A stretch of DNA of 64,000 nt. It comes from Patiria pectinifera. Taxonomy: Eukaryota; Echinodermata; Asteroidea; Valvatida; Asterinidae. The DNA lies in assembly GCA_029964075.1 (NCBI GenBank), contig CM057129.1, positions 22,311,430-22,375,429 of the forward strand, given 5' to 3'. The notes below the pieces were generated by a model, which had not been told where the DNA came from, made no database searches, and saw nothing but the letters and a program-made list of their open reading frames with translations. Numbering within the stretch: the first letter of the stretch is position 1; each line of letters opens with the position of its first letter. Below are positions 63,091 to 64,000 of the stretch, one piece after another. A program made the position numbers and the translations under genes.

Positions 63091-64000
63091 TTCTTGAGTT
63101 TTCTTAATTTATAAATATGAAAATATGTAGATTCTTAAATGAGAAATTTGTTAATACCTAAAGGTAGGTTCATACTTCATGCGAATGTGAAGGCGAAGTG
63201 AGTTTTGCGTCCCGAAACAGGTGTTTCTAGATTCGCTGTAGTATGTTTAACTGTGAATTCGCAGCGCGAAGTCTTGAGGTTACATCACAAATGCACGTTT
63301 ACGTTCACTTTTGCATTGAGTATGAACTGGCCTTAACTCTCCATTGAGCATATAAGAAGGGTTGCATCATGATAACTCAATAATTAAATTAATAATTAGC
63401 TCACTTGGAGCATTTTGACTGTTTCATTCCCGTTTCCAGCATTCCTTTTAAGAAAAATACCAACCAAAAATTATGTTCTTTACTTCATTTCCTGTTCCTC
63501 ATAGAAAGCAAACATCGGTTTTTTTCACTTCGCTTTAAGATTTGATCTCATGTTTTTGTCCCTAGCTTTCTGCGTGGTCTGTAAATTCTCAAAATTGCTT
63601 TAGTGTTCTTTTGTCTACAGCTTTTTCGTAAGTAATTATTTGTCAAAGGTTTAACAGTGCTTAAACAACTCAAATATCCACACTGAAATAATCAACGATT
63701 TGTATATATTATCAACAATGAAAATGTCGCTCTCGTGTATTATATATTATATAAAAGAAATCAAGTACTCCTACATTTAATTGTGATATATGATGTATCA
63801 TATAGTACCTCAGTTTAAATGATGTTTCTCATTCTAAAGTACTTGTGAAAGTTTTTAAAATATGATTTGTATCAGTAAAGTCTAAGAAATTTTGAACCAT
63901 TTCTGATTGAATTTTGGAAACCACCCAAGTCTTTATGAAAAAAAACGACAGTACCAAGACAGCATTTTTAAAATCATTGTTGTTGAACATTTATTGATAC

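Larger units (their letters stand above)
61827..64000 (+). other. STRA6 3' UTR and downstream region
   Basis: No further gene recognised. Holds MITE C1 (62527-62886) and a canonical AATAAA at 63085-63090, followed by T-rich sequence, a reasonable poly(A) signal if the 3' UTR is about 1.2 kb long. The rest is AT-rich. Confidence 0.5.

Overview
This is a gene-bearing piece of an animal nuclear genome. All protein genes are split by GT-AG introns of roughly 0.1 to 4 kb. The sequence is AT-rich and crowded with short non-autonomous transposons, tRNA-derived SINE-like repeats and minisatellites. Conserved vertebrate-type proteins (STRA6, SAXO, SLC25A46, PTS) with animal-type introns point to an animal. 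The presence of STRA6 and the repeat style suggest a marine invertebrate deuterostome (echinoderm, hemichordate or lancelet grade). The species cannot be fixed from sequence reading alone.

Layout. (1) 1-2180, minus: 5' part of SLC25A46 (outer mitochondrial membrane carrier-family protein), cut by the left edge. (2) 2436-8753, plus: complete PSMA4 (20S proteasome alpha subunit, 261 codons), head to head with SLC25A46 across a CCAAT-rich interval of about 255 bp. (3) 11660-18214, plus: complete SAXO1/2-type axonemal microtubule stabiliser (471 codons), with two RFX X-box-like sites in intron 1. (4) 23853-28561, minus: complete PTS, 6-pyruvoyl-tetrahydropterin synthase (165 codons), including a 23-nt micro-exon. 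(5) 31304-36032, plus: complete CCDC124 (223 codons), with about five decayed tandem copies of half of exon 2 in the following intron. (6) about 38137-61826, plus: STRA6-family retinol transporter, with 17 firm exons encoding 715 residues plus proposed N-terminal exons.

The genes are not an operon; they are housekeeping, ciliary and metabolic genes with separate promoters. PSMA4, a SAXO gene and STRA6 are also linked on human chromosome 15q, so part of the order may be an old linkage block.

Between and inside the genes there are at least a dozen MITE-type elements with visible inverted ends and target duplications, inverted-repeat (foldback) structures, fragments of non-LTR retrotransposons, SINEs and tandem arrays. 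The most striking are: a foldback-like structure with inverted 16-17 bp tandem arrays between PTS and CCDC124; several MITE families sharing TWA-GGCC-A(n) ends but unrelated interiors; a pair of elements whose inverted ends have co-diverged; a 145-bp array with 290-bp higher-order pattern in a STRA6 intron; and the CCDC124 exon duplications. No CRISPR, operon, rRNA or credible functional tRNA gene was seen. Exon borders were derived by hand from splice signals, reading frame and remembered family sequences; no database search was run.
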